Assembly: GCF_003290185.1 (NCBI RefSeq)
Contig: NZ_QNFY01000002.1
Coordinates: forward strand, 248,001-312,000
Length of the DNA stretch: 64,000 nt
Source: Chryseobacterium lathyri
Lineage (GTDB): Bacteria > Bacteroidota > Bacteroidia > Flavobacteriales > Weeksellaceae
Direction of reading: 5' to 3'
The notes beneath the pieces were generated by a model that was not told where the DNA came from, ran no database searches, and saw only the letters and a program-made list of their open reading frames with translations. Shown here one piece after another: positions 44,941 to 53,181 of the stretch (within the stretch, counting starts at the first letter, position 1; each line of letters starts with the position of its first letter). A program made the translations under genes and the position numbers.

Positions 44941-46467
44941 ATGAGTAACTTTTTATATCCCATATTCTTAAAACTTGAAGAATTATCACTGCTCATCATT
45001 GGTGGAGGCAACATTGCTCTGGAGAAGCTGGAGTCTGTTCTCGCCAATTCTCCGGGAGCGCGCATTAAGCTGGTAGCACTGGAAATAAGTGATCAGGTTA
45101 AAGAACTAAAAAAGAATTATCCCAACCTTACCCTGCATGAAAGGTCTTTTACGGATAATGATTTTAACAGTGCCGATCTTGCGATTGTGGCGGTTAATGA
45201 TATTTTCGTTGCAGAGCAGATCCGTGACAGGGCTCATCAAAATAATACACTGGTGAATATTGCCGATAAACCAGATCTATGTGATTTTTATCTGGGTTCC
45301 ATTGTAAGAAAAGGACATCTTAAAATTGCAGTTTCTACCAACGGAAAATCTCCGACGGTAGCGAAACGGGTACGTGAGATTTTAACGGAAACAATTCCCG
45401 ATGAAGAAATGGATGGGCTCTTAGACAATATGCAGGACATCCGCAATCAGTTAAAGGGAGACTTTAGTTACAAGGTAAAAGAACTTAACAGGCTTACAAC
45501 GCAATACCTGGATGAGAAAAAGGACCCGCCTGCTGAAGCGAAACTGGAGATGGAAAAATTAATCAACATCACTAAAACAGTACAGAGAAGAGCTAATATT
45601 TATCTTGGAATCATTGGTGTTCTGATACTTATTGGTGTATTGGCGCTGATTATTTATCAGTTTAACCTGTCCGGGGATATTCAGAGCTTTCTCAGTAAAG
45701 ACGGACATATTTTTTACTGGATGCTGCTGGCCGGATTTCTGGCAGAAATTGTCGCCGGATCTATGGGCATGGGATATGGAGTAATCTGTACAACAATTCT
45801 TTTGCTTCTGAATGTTCCGCCTCCTGTGGTAAGCGCTAGCATCCATTCTGCGGAATCTTTCACTTCGGCTGCGGGAAGTATCAGTCATTACAAGCTGGGA
45901 AATGTCAATAAAAAAATGGTTTGGGTCTTATTTCCTGTCGCGGCTGTAGGTGCTTTTATCGGGGCATTTGCATTATCTCATTTCGGCGAATATTATGCCC
46001 ATATTGTAAAACCGGTCATCGCTTGTTATACCTTGTATCTGGGACTGAATATTCTCAGAAATGCATTTAAAGGAAAAGAAAAAAAATCAGGAGGAAGACA
46101 GCGTAAAAAAAGAACAAATCTCAGAATACTTGGTCTGGCAGGTGGATTTATTGATTCTTTTGCCGGAGGAGGCTGGGGACCACTGGTGACCGGGACCCTG
46201 ATTAAAGAGGGAAGAACGCCCAGGTATGTAGTGGGGAGCTCTACTATGGCTAAATTCTTACTGACCGTAGTCAGTGCGCTAACCTTTATTTTCACCATCG
46301 GGATACATCACTGGAATATTGTGCTTGGTCTTCTTTTGGGAGGTGTTTTTACAGCCCCTTTTTCAGCGATGTTTGCCTCGCGTCTTCCTGCTAAAAAAAT
46401 GTTTGCGGTAGTAGGTGTGGTGGTGATTGTGATGAGTCTGATTACGATTGTAAAATCATTAATCTAG
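44941..46467 (+). CDS. Siroheme synthase (Met8/CysG-N) domain fused to TauE/TSUP permease
   Basis: 508 residues with two parts. Residues about 1-210: NAD-binding precorrin-2 dehydrogenase/ferrochelatase (LLIIGGGNIALEKLESVLAN; VNIADKPDLCDFYLGSIV; VSTNGKSPTVAKRVREIL). Residues about 218-508: eight or so membrane helices with the TSUP repeats MLLAGFLAEIVAGSMGMGYG and LAGGFIDSFAGGGWGPLVTG, as in TauE/SafE sulfite or sulfonate exporters. So one protein both finishes siroheme (after CobA) and moves a sulfur oxyanion. It starts 1 bp after the receptor. No frameshift is seen, so this is a true fusion. Confidence 0.9.
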   Translation: MSNFLYPIFLKLEELSLLIIGGGNIALEKLESVLANSPGARIKLVALEISDQVKELKKNYPNLTLHERSFTDNDFNSADLAIVAVNDIFVAEQIRDRAHQNNTLVNIADKPDLCDFYLGSIVRKGHLKIAVSTNGKSPTVAKRVREILTETIPDEEMDGLLDNMQDIRNQLKGDFSYKVKELNRLTTQYLDEKKDPPAEAKLEMEKLINITKTVQRRANIYLGIIGVLILIGVLALIIYQFNLSGDIQSFLSKDGHIFYWMLLAGFLAEIVAGSMGMGYGVICTTILLLLNVPPPVVSASIHSAESFTSAAGSISHYKLGNVNKKMVWVLFPVAAVGAFIGAFALSHFGEYYAHIVKPVIACYTLYLGLNILRNAFKGKEKKSGGRQRKKRTNLRILGLAGGFIDSFAGGGWGPLVTGTLIKEGRTPRYVVGSSTMAKFLLTVVSALTFIFTIGIHHWNIVLGLLLGGVFTAPFSAMFASRLPAKKMFAVVGVVVIVMSLITIVKSLI

Positions 46468-46662
46468 CTGTTTTTTTTGAATCATAATATAGGAGATCAA
46501 CAAAGGTTTCCGTGTCTGGTCTGGTTTATCCGGAGCTGCATATCAGTTATCGAAATTTTAAATTGAATATAAATATTTGAAAATCAAAATAATGTTAGAT
46601 TTGTATGCCTCATCTATAAACTTGTTTAGTTTTATTATATTTGAGAAAATCAAAAAGTAAAA
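46468..46662. other. Intergenic region with -7 element
   Basis: AT-rich, 195 bp. TATATTTG at 46636-46643 is a candidate -7 element for the following lyase gene (ATG 46663); no -33 TTG at the usual spacing. No clear terminator for the sulfur operon was found. Confidence 0.35.
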
Positions 46663-47511
46663 ATGTTTCTTACTGAATGTCCTAGAGATGCCATGCAGGG
46701 TTGGGGAGAATTTATCCCTACCGGCAAAAAAATAGATTACATCAACTCTCTGATGGAGGTTGGCTTTGATGTATTGGACTGTCTGAGCTTTGTTTCCCCG
46801 AAAGCAATTCCACAGATGGCCGATTCAGATGAGGTAGCCGAAAATATTGATAAATCCTTATCCAATACAAAAGTTTCTGCAATCATTGGGAATTACAGAG
46901 GTGCTGAAAAAGCGTTAAAACATCAGAGCGTAGATATTTTAGGCTTTCCGTTCTCTATTTCGGAAACATTCCAGCACAGGAATACCAACAAAAACCAGGA
47001 AGAGGCTTTTGATGAGATCATCAGGATGCTTGAGCTCGTAAAAAGTGAAGGAAAACAGCTGAATATCTATTTTTCTATGGCCTTTGGAAATCCTTACGGA
47101 GAAATGTGGAAATGGGAAGACGTAGATTTCTGGGCCAAAAGGTTTTCAGACATTGGAATTAAAGATGTTCTTCTGTCTGATACGACAGGGGTTGCAACTC
47201 CTGAAACGATTGCTCTTTTATTCGAAAAAATTCCTTCAAAATACCCTGAGATCAATTTCGGAGGGCATTTCCATAACCGATATGAAGATTCTTATTCAAA
47301 ACTAAAGGCCGCTTACGATAAAGGCTGCAGAAGATTCGACAGTGCCATCAAAGGAATAGGAGGCTGTCCTATGGCCAAAGATGATCTGGTAGGAAATATG
47401 CCGACAGAACAGGTAATCAACTTTATGAGCGTAGAAAAAGTGGAGCATAAGTTGAATTTATTAAATTTTGAAAGTTCATATAATAAAGCGAAGGATATCT
47501 TTCATTTTTAA
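46663..47511 (+). CDS. Hydroxymethylglutaryl-CoA lyase
   Basis: 282 residues. HMGL-like TIM barrel that splits 3-hydroxy-3-methylglutaryl-CoA into acetyl-CoA and acetoacetate in leucine degradation. TECPRDAMQGWGEFIPT at the N-terminus, SDTTGVATPETIALLF, GGHFHNRYEDSYSKLKAAYD and the signature KGIGGCPMAKDDLVGNMPTE (with the catalytic Cys) are seen. It may act on a related substrate, but the GIGGCP loop is diagnostic of the HMG-CoA lyase family. Confidence 0.9.
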   Translation: MFLTECPRDAMQGWGEFIPTGKKIDYINSLMEVGFDVLDCLSFVSPKAIPQMADSDEVAENIDKSLSNTKVSAIIGNYRGAEKALKHQSVDILGFPFSISETFQHRNTNKNQEEAFDEIIRMLELVKSEGKQLNIYFSMAFGNPYGEMWKWEDVDFWAKRFSDIGIKDVLLSDTTGVATPETIALLFEKIPSKYPEINFGGHFHNRYEDSYSKLKAAYDKGCRRFDSAIKGIGGCPMAKDDLVGNMPTEQVINFMSVEKVEHKLNLLNFESSYNKAKDIFHF

Positions 47512-47604
47512 TTAAAATATCATCTTGCAAATCGGACAGATGGAGCAGGTGAAATTGCTTTTAAAGCATAAAAAATCTGCGTAATCTGTAAAATCTACGG
47601 AATA

Positions 47605-47690
47605 AAACAAATATTAATAGGAGCGGGTTTTAATCCGCTCTCCTATATTAAAAACTCGCTCGGCTTTAACTAAAACTTATCATTTAACCC
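47605..47690. repeat. GCGGG/CCGC intergenic repeat
   Basis: GGAGCGGGTTTTAATCCGCTC (about 47620-47641) followed by GCTCGGCTTTAACTAAAAC; related to the element at 18055-18118. The preceding bases (47560-47600) read TCTGCGTAATCTGTAAAATC, related to the CACAGAT repeat family. No gene. Confidence 0.45.
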
Positions 47691-47704
47691 CAAAATCACC
47701 AAAA

Positions 47705-48541
47705 ATGTCACCCATAATCTCATCATCCCAGCTAAAAAACCTTTCACCAGAAAACCTCATCATTCTTGATGCCAGAGTAGGAAAAGACGTACATCAAACT
47801 TATCTTGAGAAACACATCAAAAGTGCCCGTTTTATAGATCTGGATAAAGATCTGGCAGAGATCGGAGAAAATGCTGCTTTTGGAGGAAGGCATCCACTCC
47901 CTGATATTACAAAATTTGCAGAAACACTTTCCAGGCTTGGGATTTCTGAAGATTCACATGTTGTGATTTATGATGATAAAAATGGAGCTAATGCAGCGGC
48001 AAGAGCCTGGTGGATGCTGAGATCTTTCGGATTACAAAACGTTCAGGTTCTGGATGGAGGCATACAGTCTGCCGAGAAAGAGGGTATCGAATTTTCATCT
48101 GTTGAGGAAACTTTTGAAAAAACTTCTGTCATTAAAAAAGAAGGTTGGCTTCTTCCGGTTAAGACGTTGGAAGATGTTGAAAATGAGATCATAAACCATT
48201 ATTCGACTGTTGTTGATGTAAGAGATGCTTACCGTTATAAAGGTGAATCTGAACCTATTGATCTTGTAGCCGGACACATACCGGGAGCCGTTAATATTCC
48301 TTTTTCAGAAAATATCGATGAGAATGGCAATTTCCTAAAACCTGAAGTTTTAAAAGAAAAATATAAGGAGCTTTTAAAAGATCAACCTCAACATCTGATC
48401 ATTCATTGCGGATCTGGTGTTACGGCTTGCCATACTATTTTGGCACTGGATTATGCAGGTTTTCCAATTCCTGATCTATATGTAGGTTCATGGAGCGAAT
48501 GGAGCCGGAGAGAAGGAAAAGAGATTGCGAAAGAGATTTAA
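47705..48541 (+). CDS. Sulfurtransferase (thiosulfate/3-mercaptopyruvate type)
   Basis: 278 residues with two rhodanese domains. The first (about 1-125: LIILDARVGKDVHQTYLEKH, DGGIQSAEKEG) is inactive; the second (about 155-278) has the active-site loop HCGSGVTACHT with Cys235. CGSGVTA is typical of mercaptopyruvate/thiosulfate sulfurtransferases (SseA-like). Transfers sulfane sulfur to a thiol or cyanide. Cytoplasmic. Not in the cys operon but nearby. Confidence 0.92.
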   Translation: MSPIISSSQLKNLSPENLIILDARVGKDVHQTYLEKHIKSARFIDLDKDLAEIGENAAFGGRHPLPDITKFAETLSRLGISEDSHVVIYDDKNGANAAARAWWMLRSFGLQNVQVLDGGIQSAEKEGIEFSSVEETFEKTSVIKKEGWLLPVKTLEDVENEIINHYSTVVDVRDAYRYKGESEPIDLVAGHIPGAVNIPFSENIDENGNFLKPEVLKEKYKELLKDQPQHLIIHCGSGVTACHTILALDYAGFPIPDLYVGSWSEWSRREGKEIAKEI

Positions 48542-48764
48542 AGGCTGGAAGCTGAAAGAGGGAAGGCGGAAGTTAGTGTTAGCCTTACTACTTTCTGAAA
48601 ATTAACCTCAGTAATTTTCTTCTTCGAACTCATCGTATTGAAAATAGAAAAACCCGGAAATTTCCGGGTTTTTATTGTATTAGTGTAAAAAAGGAGTTTA
48701 TATGGGAAGAAAGTGGCTTATGAACACTAAAAACTTCCATCCTCCTGCTTCCGTCTTCCTTACC
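48542..48764. repeat. GGAAG-rich inverted-repeat element at a convergent junction (copy 3)
   Basis: Left end GGCTGGAAGCTGAAAGAGGG near 48543-48562 and GGCGGAAG; right end CTTCCATCCTCCTGCTTCCG near 48733-48752. In its middle lies the terminator at 48649-48673. Same type as at 12652 and 27217. Confidence 0.55.
48649..48673. terminator. Bidirectional terminator
   Basis: AACCCGGAAA (48651-48660) and TTTCCGGGTT (48661-48670) form a perfect stem with A and T runs on both sides, serving both convergent genes. Confidence 0.85.
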
Positions 48765-49091
48765 TTAAAGCATTCCCAATTCAAACTTCGCTTCTTCACT
48801 CATCATATCCTTGTTCCAGCTAGGTTCGAAAGTGAGCTCTAAATCTACGCTTTTCACCCCTTCCACTTCTCCTACCTTGTCTTTTACTTCCTGAGGCAGA
48901 CTTTCTGCAACCGGACAGTTCGGGGTAGTAAGGGTCATTATAATTTTTACATCGCCATCCTCGGAGATCTGTACATCATATATCAGTCCTAATTCGTAAA
49001 TATCTACCGGAATTTCCGGGTCGTATACGGATTTTAAGACGCTGATGATTTCCTCACCAATGTCAGCAATTTGATCGTCTGTAAATTTCAT
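48765..49091 (-). CDS. MIP18/DUF59-family Fe-S assembly protein
   Basis: 108 residues. DPEIPVDIYELGLIYDVQIS and TLTTPNCPVAESLP (with the conserved Cys) are the DUF59/MIP18 signatures. Homologues (PaaD, SufT, the N-terminal part of Mrp) help mature iron-sulfur proteins. 3 bp downstream of the exonuclease gene, probably one operon with the three genes above it. Confidence 0.88.
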   Translation of the reverse strand: MKFTDDQIADIGEEIISVLKSVYDPEIPVDIYELGLIYDVQISEDGDVKIIMTLTTPNCPVAESLPQEVKDKVGEVEGVKSVDLELTFEPSWNKDMMSEEAKFELGML

Positions 49092-49094
49092 TTT

Positions 49095-49796
49095 TTAATC
49101 TAGATTGATATTCCTTTTCAACAAATCTTCCTGACGCATCCGCCGGAAAACATTTGCCAAAGTTAAGACATCTTTTTCACAATAGTCAACAATTCGTTGC
49201 AAGTCTTTTTCTATGTAGTAGATTGATGAAACCATTGAACCGTCTATATCATCTTTGGGAGTAGGAATTCCGAACACATGAGCTAGCAGTTCCAGGGAAA
49301 CAAAACTTTTATAATCTCCGAATTTCCAAAGCTCCATCGTATCAATATGAGGAATTTCCCAGGGCTTTTTTCCAAACATCTGGAAAGGGACCGGAGGTTG
49401 GATTCCATTAATAAGATACCTTCTCGCAATCCATGGAAAATCAAATTCTTTTCCGTTGTGGGCGCAGAGAATTACGTTATTCAGTCTTGGGCTGTTGAAG
49501 ATCTCTCCGAATTCCTGAAGCAGCTTCTTCTCATCGTGACCTGAAAAGCTTTTGATTTTTAAGGTTTCATTCTTTTCGACCATTCCGATGGTAATGCAGA
49601 TGATCTTTCCAAACTCGGCCATAATGCCGGCACGGTCATAAAATTCTGCGGCAGTAACATCTTCTTTTCTCTGGAACCTTGTTTTCTTGTCCCAGAGTTT
49701 CTGTTCTGTTTCAGGAAGCTCTTCCCATGATCCTGATCCGGGAACGGTCTCAATATCAAGGAATAAGATCTTTTCTAATGGAATGTGCTGTATCAT
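49095..49796 (-). CDS. Predicted 3'-5' exonuclease (PolB-like)
   Basis: 233 residues. DnaQ-type fold: FLDIETVPG (Exo I, Asp-x-Glu), CAHNGKEFDFPWIARRYLI (Exo II) and YCEKDVLTLANVFRRM (Exo III Asp). It matches the family of predicted 3'-5' exonucleases related to the DNA polymerase B exonuclease domain, which lack a polymerase. Cleaves nucleotides from DNA 3' ends. Confidence 0.88.
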   Translation of the reverse strand: MIQHIPLEKILFLDIETVPGSGSWEELPETEQKLWDKKTRFQRKEDVTAAEFYDRAGIMAEFGKIICITIGMVEKNETLKIKSFSGHDEKKLLQEFGEIFNSPRLNNVILCAHNGKEFDFPWIARRYLINGIQPPVPFQMFGKKPWEIPHIDTMELWKFGDYKSFVSLELLAHVFGIPTPKDDIDGSMVSSIYYIEKDLQRIVDYCEKDVLTLANVFRRMRQEDLLKRNINLD

Positions 49797-49809
49797 ATGT
49801 GTTTGTAAT

Positions 49810-50157
49810 TTATCCTACCGGCATTCCGTTTTTTACGGGCAGTGAAGGGGTTAAAAGAGTAACTTCTTTTTTATCTTCACCATAAACTCCCATCACAAGA
49901 CACTCACTGAAGAAATTGGCGATCTGTTTTTTGGGGAAATTCACTACAGCCATCACCTGTTTTCCTATGAGCTCTTCTTTTTGATAAAAGGAAGTGATCT
50001 GGGCAGAGGATTTTTTAATTCCAAGATCCCCGAAATCAATTTCCAGTTGGTAAGAAGGGTTTCTTGCTTTCTCAAAATCAGCAACTGAAATTATCGTTCC
50101 GCATCGCATGTCAATTTTTTCAAAGTCTGTCCAGGATATTTCCGGTTTTATAGTCAT
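49810..50157 (-). CDS. tRNA-binding (CsaA-like) domain protein
   Basis: 115 residues. The single OB-fold begins ISWTDFEKIDMRCGTIISVA and continues IDFGDLGIKKSSAQITSFYQ and KQVMAVVNFPKKQIANFFSE, as in the CsaA and EMAP-II tRNA-binding family. Homologues bind tRNA or act as chaperones. Its start overlaps the previous gene's stop by 4 bp. Confidence 0.88.
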   Translation of the reverse strand: MTIKPEISWTDFEKIDMRCGTIISVADFEKARNPSYQLEIDFGDLGIKKSSAQITSFYQKEELIGKQVMAVVNFPKKQIANFFSECLVMGVYGEDKKEVTLLTPSLPVKNGMPVG

Positions 50158-50663
50158 GATAATGAATTGATTAAGTGTTCTATTTCTGCTTTTTCTGCTT
50201 CATATTTCTGCTGCAGTTCCGATCCTTCGCCCATTCTCCTGTAATATTCTAAGGCCTGGCCTCCAAAGAATTTCTTATAATGATCCGAGACTTCCGGGAT
50301 CTGTGGAAAGACTTTATGGAAAAGCATTTCATAGTAGGCCTGAAATTCCCGTTCATTTTTGTCTTCGATGACCTGTCCGGGAGCTTTCTGCCGTACATGA
50401 AGCATTTCGTGGGCAACCATATTCAGAACGAGATTCAGATCAAAATCAAATAAATTCTTCGGGATCATTACGGTCTGAGGGCCACCCAGTACTCCTTCTG
50501 CAGTTAAAAGCATAGAAGTGGGAGAGAGCTCATCCCTGAACCCGAAACCTGCAAAATTTTCATGTTCCAGGTCGAAAGAATGGATTAAAAATTTAGCGGC
50601 ATCCAGAATCTGGTCGTGTTCTTTGTAAGCCTCAAGGTGTAAATTGATCTGCTCGAAATTCAT
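50154..50663 (-). CDS. Putative zinc metallopeptidase-like protein (HExxH)
   Basis: 169 residues, no signal peptide. LNMVAHEMLHVRQ (His85, Glu86, His89) is an HExxH zinc-binding helix, with Glu106 in NEREFQAYYEML as a possible third ligand about 20 residues later. The family is not recognised. Coupled to the tRNA-binding gene by a 4-bp overlap. Confidence 0.55.
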   Translation of the reverse strand: MNFEQINLHLEAYKEHDQILDAAKFLIHSFDLEHENFAGFGFRDELSPTSMLLTAEGVLGGPQTVMIPKNLFDFDLNLVLNMVAHEMLHVRQKAPGQVIEDKNEREFQAYYEMLFHKVFPQIPEVSDHYKKFFGGQALEYYRRMGEGSELQQKYEAEKAEIEHLINSLS

Positions 50664-50758
50664 TCAGAATATGTTTTAAACAAATGTATTAAAATATTGA
50701 AAATTTTGGTAGTGTTTTGGGATGAAAATAGAGGATTGAATATGCTGATGATTCTGTA

Positions 50759-51655
50759 TTATTTTGATACTTTAGACTTCTTAGTGTTCAAAGTTTTCTG
50801 TTTTATCCATTGAATTGAAAGAGAAAAAGGTTCTGTAATGTTAAATGCAGTATTGTGTCCCAATGTTGAAAATAAAGTATATTCAAAAGGTTTGCCCTGA
50901 ACTTTGAGTGAATTTAATTGCTCTATGCACAACTTTACGGGAATTTGTATATCCTTCTCTCCAAAAAGCCAAAGTCCGGGAATTGAAAGACTTTTAAGAG
51001 AAGTTTTTGGGTCAGTTGCCACAAATTGATACCGGTCTGGGTCATTTTTAGTGTGCTCAAGAGCATCTGCTTCTGTATGATTTTCCCAAAATTGATTGTT
51101 TCCATTAGTATAAAACTGAAATCGGAGTTGTTCTAAAGTAGTAATTGTAGGGCAACTAAATAATACCATAAATTCTATTTGTGGATTTTTGCTCGCAGCA
51201 ATTGGAATGATCCATCCTGCCTGACTGAAGCCAACTAATCCAATAGGAGTCTTTTTATCTTTCAAATACTTTCGAAATGTATTTACCGCTGCATTTGCAT
51301 CTTGAGATAGTAAATTAAGATTAGCAGTGTCAATATTATTAGTGCCAACAGATGGTCCTACATACACACCACCAGATTCTCCAACGCCACGTTTGTCATA
51401 TGTAAGTACAGCAATGCCTTCTTTAGCAAGACGCTTGGCAAACTCCATTTCTCTTTTTACCGGATCAGACCCATGAACAATTACAACTGCGGCAAATGGA
51501 TCCTTAGGTTTTAAAATTGAGCCTGCAAGAGTAATGCCCTGACTTTCAAACTTTACATCTTGAATGACAAAGTCGGTCGATTGCGAAAATACAGTTATAG
51601 GCAAGGTGATTAATAATAACCACAGAAATAAGTTATAAAAAAAGTTGATTTTCAT
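50759..51655 (-). CDS. Secreted alpha/beta hydrolase
   Basis: 298 residues, signal peptide MKINFFYNLFLWLLLITLPI...FS. VVIVHGSDPVKREM holds the oxyanion loop, VLTYDKRGVGESGG follows, GLVGFSQAGWIIPIAA carries the nucleophile Ser in GFSQAG, and the acid and His are in GEKDIQIP and LGHNTAFN. Resembles dienelactone-hydrolase or YbfF-like esterases of Bacteroidota. Substrate unknown. Confidence 0.85.
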   Translation of the reverse strand: MKINFFYNLFLWLLLITLPITVFSQSTDFVIQDVKFESQGITLAGSILKPKDPFAAVVIVHGSDPVKREMEFAKRLAKEGIAVLTYDKRGVGESGGVYVGPSVGTNNIDTANLNLLSQDANAAVNTFRKYLKDKKTPIGLVGFSQAGWIIPIAASKNPQIEFMVLFSCPTITTLEQLRFQFYTNGNNQFWENHTEADALEHTKNDPDRYQFVATDPKTSLKSLSIPGLWLFGEKDIQIPVKLCIEQLNSLKVQGKPFEYTLFSTLGHNTAFNITEPFSLSIQWIKQKTLNTKKSKVSK

Positions 51656-52043
51656 TTTTGGAATTATATAAAAATTTATTTTGAACGGTTTTAGTTAGCA
51701 TTCCCTACAACATCTGAATTTACGCGTTGCGTGAACAAAAATTTGAAAAATTAGTTTACCACTCGCTGAACGGCTATCTATGCTCTCTGCAATAGATTTA
51801 AAATGTATTCTTTTTACGCTGAGTTCGGTTATAAGCTGAATTAAACCAACGGTTTTTGCGTCTTATTATATCGAATCCAAAAAGTCAAAGTATCATCTTT
51901 TCTTATAATTAAGAAGTTCATTTAGTACACTTTCTCATTTACGTCAAATATAATCTAATTTGTTTTTGTACAACGAAAATGTACAAAAAAGAAAATAAAA
52001 AAGCTTTGATAAATAAATACCAAAACGAGTACAGGAAGCGGGC
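51656..52043. other. Gene-free region with inverted repeat
   Basis: About 390 bp. It contains an inverted repeat TTTTTGTACA (51963-51972) / TGTACAAAAA (51980-51989). A 28-codon ORF starts at the ATG inside it (51979) with a Lys-rich product, but it overlaps the terminator at its end and has no support. I see no gene, tRNA or promoter of confidence here. Confidence 0.4.
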
Positions 52044-52078
52044 TGTAAAAAAAGAGCCCAACTAAAAGTCAGGCTCTT
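52044..52078 (-). terminator. Terminator after the protease gene
   Basis: On the minus strand AAGAGCC (52072-52078) pairs with GGCTCTT (52052-52058), followed by TTTTTTTACAG. It ends the protease/caspase-like pair. Confidence 0.8.
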
Positions 52079-52099
52079 CATATAAAGAAAAAAAATTGG

Positions 52100-53110
52100 T
52101 TATGGATGCTCGTTGCGGGCTCTTATCACGAGATTGACGAGATCTGAGCCACCACTTGCAAAATTTTCACTTGGGTTATGAGCACTTTGTGTTGCTACAG
52201 CATAAGGAGCTCCGTCCCAATATCCCCAGAACGGACCACCACTTTGCCCTGGCCAGATATCTGCTTTGTGGGTCATGCTTTCATTATCATCGGCGCTCCA
52301 GAAGTCTCCGTCTAAAGCAATACCGGTCTGATAAGTGGGTCTCTGGGTTCCTGTTAAATCTCCGGGATAACCTGCATGTGTCCAGTAAGCCCCGCCATCC
52401 CATGAATCTGAATAAGATTTGGCACCCAGCCAGCCTGTGCTGTTTCCAATAGGTCTGTCCAGGACAATCACTACATAATCATATTGAATTTCTGTAGAAT
52501 CAATCGTAGGTCCGGCTACTTTGTACTTATAATAGGTTAATGTACCCCAGGCGCTTCCGTAAGGAGCACTTCCGTTATAATACATTGGAGTAAATTTTAA
52601 CCAGCCCGTGGTGTTATTTGGCTGCCAGTCTACAATGTGGGCACAGGTAAGAAGGTGTCTCGGGCCTATCATTACCCCGCTTCCTGAGCCCAAAGCGCTT
52701 TCTACTCTCCCTACGCATCGCCACGGATACGCAGTAGAATTATATACTTTTCTCTGATCGGGACCGAATATAGTTTTTACCCCTTCTGCGGTTAAGAAAG
52801 ATTCTCTGTCAATGAATTTTGGTTTACGGTCCTTTTTAGCTTCCAGTTTAGGCTGATATTCAAAATCTGAATGGGTAGGATAGAAATGATCGGTCTCGAG
52901 TACTTTTCCTTCTGCAGCTTTTTCACCTGCAGGCATTCCGATCGATTTCATTCCTTTCGGGAAAGATCTGCCGTCAATGGTTTCCATGGCAGGTCCCTGG
53001 TGGGTTAGTTTTTCGGCATTTGCCAATTTTTCAGTTGATTTTGCTTTAACGGTTTTAAGTCTTGATACTTCTTCCGTTGTCATTGGTTTGTTATGGTCAG
53101 TTTTAGACAT
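52100..53110 (-). CDS. Trypsin/V8-like serine protease without signal peptide
   Basis: 336 residues. A charged N-terminal extension of about 120 residues rich in Lys and Glu, without a signal peptide, precedes a chymotrypsin-fold domain. The triad is His158 (LTCAHIVDW), Asp211 (YDYVVIVL) and Ser290 (WPGQSGGPFWG), as in V8/Glu-specific endopeptidases. The extension could be a propeptide or docking part. It lies 71 bp downstream of a caspase-like gene with a shared upstream element, hinting that the caspase activates or accompanies it. Confidence 0.88.
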   Translation of the reverse strand: MSKTDHNKPMTTEEVSRLKTVKAKSTEKLANAEKLTHQGPAMETIDGRSFPKGMKSIGMPAGEKAAEGKVLETDHFYPTHSDFEYQPKLEAKKDRKPKFIDRESFLTAEGVKTIFGPDQRKVYNSTAYPWRCVGRVESALGSGSGVMIGPRHLLTCAHIVDWQPNNTTGWLKFTPMYYNGSAPYGSAWGTLTYYKYKVAGPTIDSTEIQYDYVVIVLDRPIGNSTGWLGAKSYSDSWDGGAYWTHAGYPGDLTGTQRPTYQTGIALDGDFWSADDNESMTHKADIWPGQSGGPFWGYWDGAPYAVATQSAHNPSENFASGGSDLVNLVIRARNEHP

Positions 53111-53136
53111 GATTATTGGTTTTTAATCAGTTTTTT

Positions 53137-53168
53137 CCTACTCTTTGGATGGCTTTTCGGATTCCGCC
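53137..53168 (-). promoter_or_regulatory. Shared upstream element, copy in front of the serine protease
   Basis: On the minus strand GGCGGAATCCGAAAAGCCAT...AGAGTAGG ends 26 bp before the ATG. A near-identical copy is at 54051-54081 in front of the caspase-like gene (ends 23 bp before its ATG). They agree at 26 of about 31 positions, with GAGTAGG and GAAAAGCC constant. Confidence 0.7.
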
Positions 53169-53181
53169 AGTGATTTGATTT

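Noticed and set aside
51979-52065. 28-codon Lys-rich ORF starting inside an inverted repeat
   Set aside because: It overlaps the terminator of the protease gene and has no ribosome binding site or relative that I recognise.
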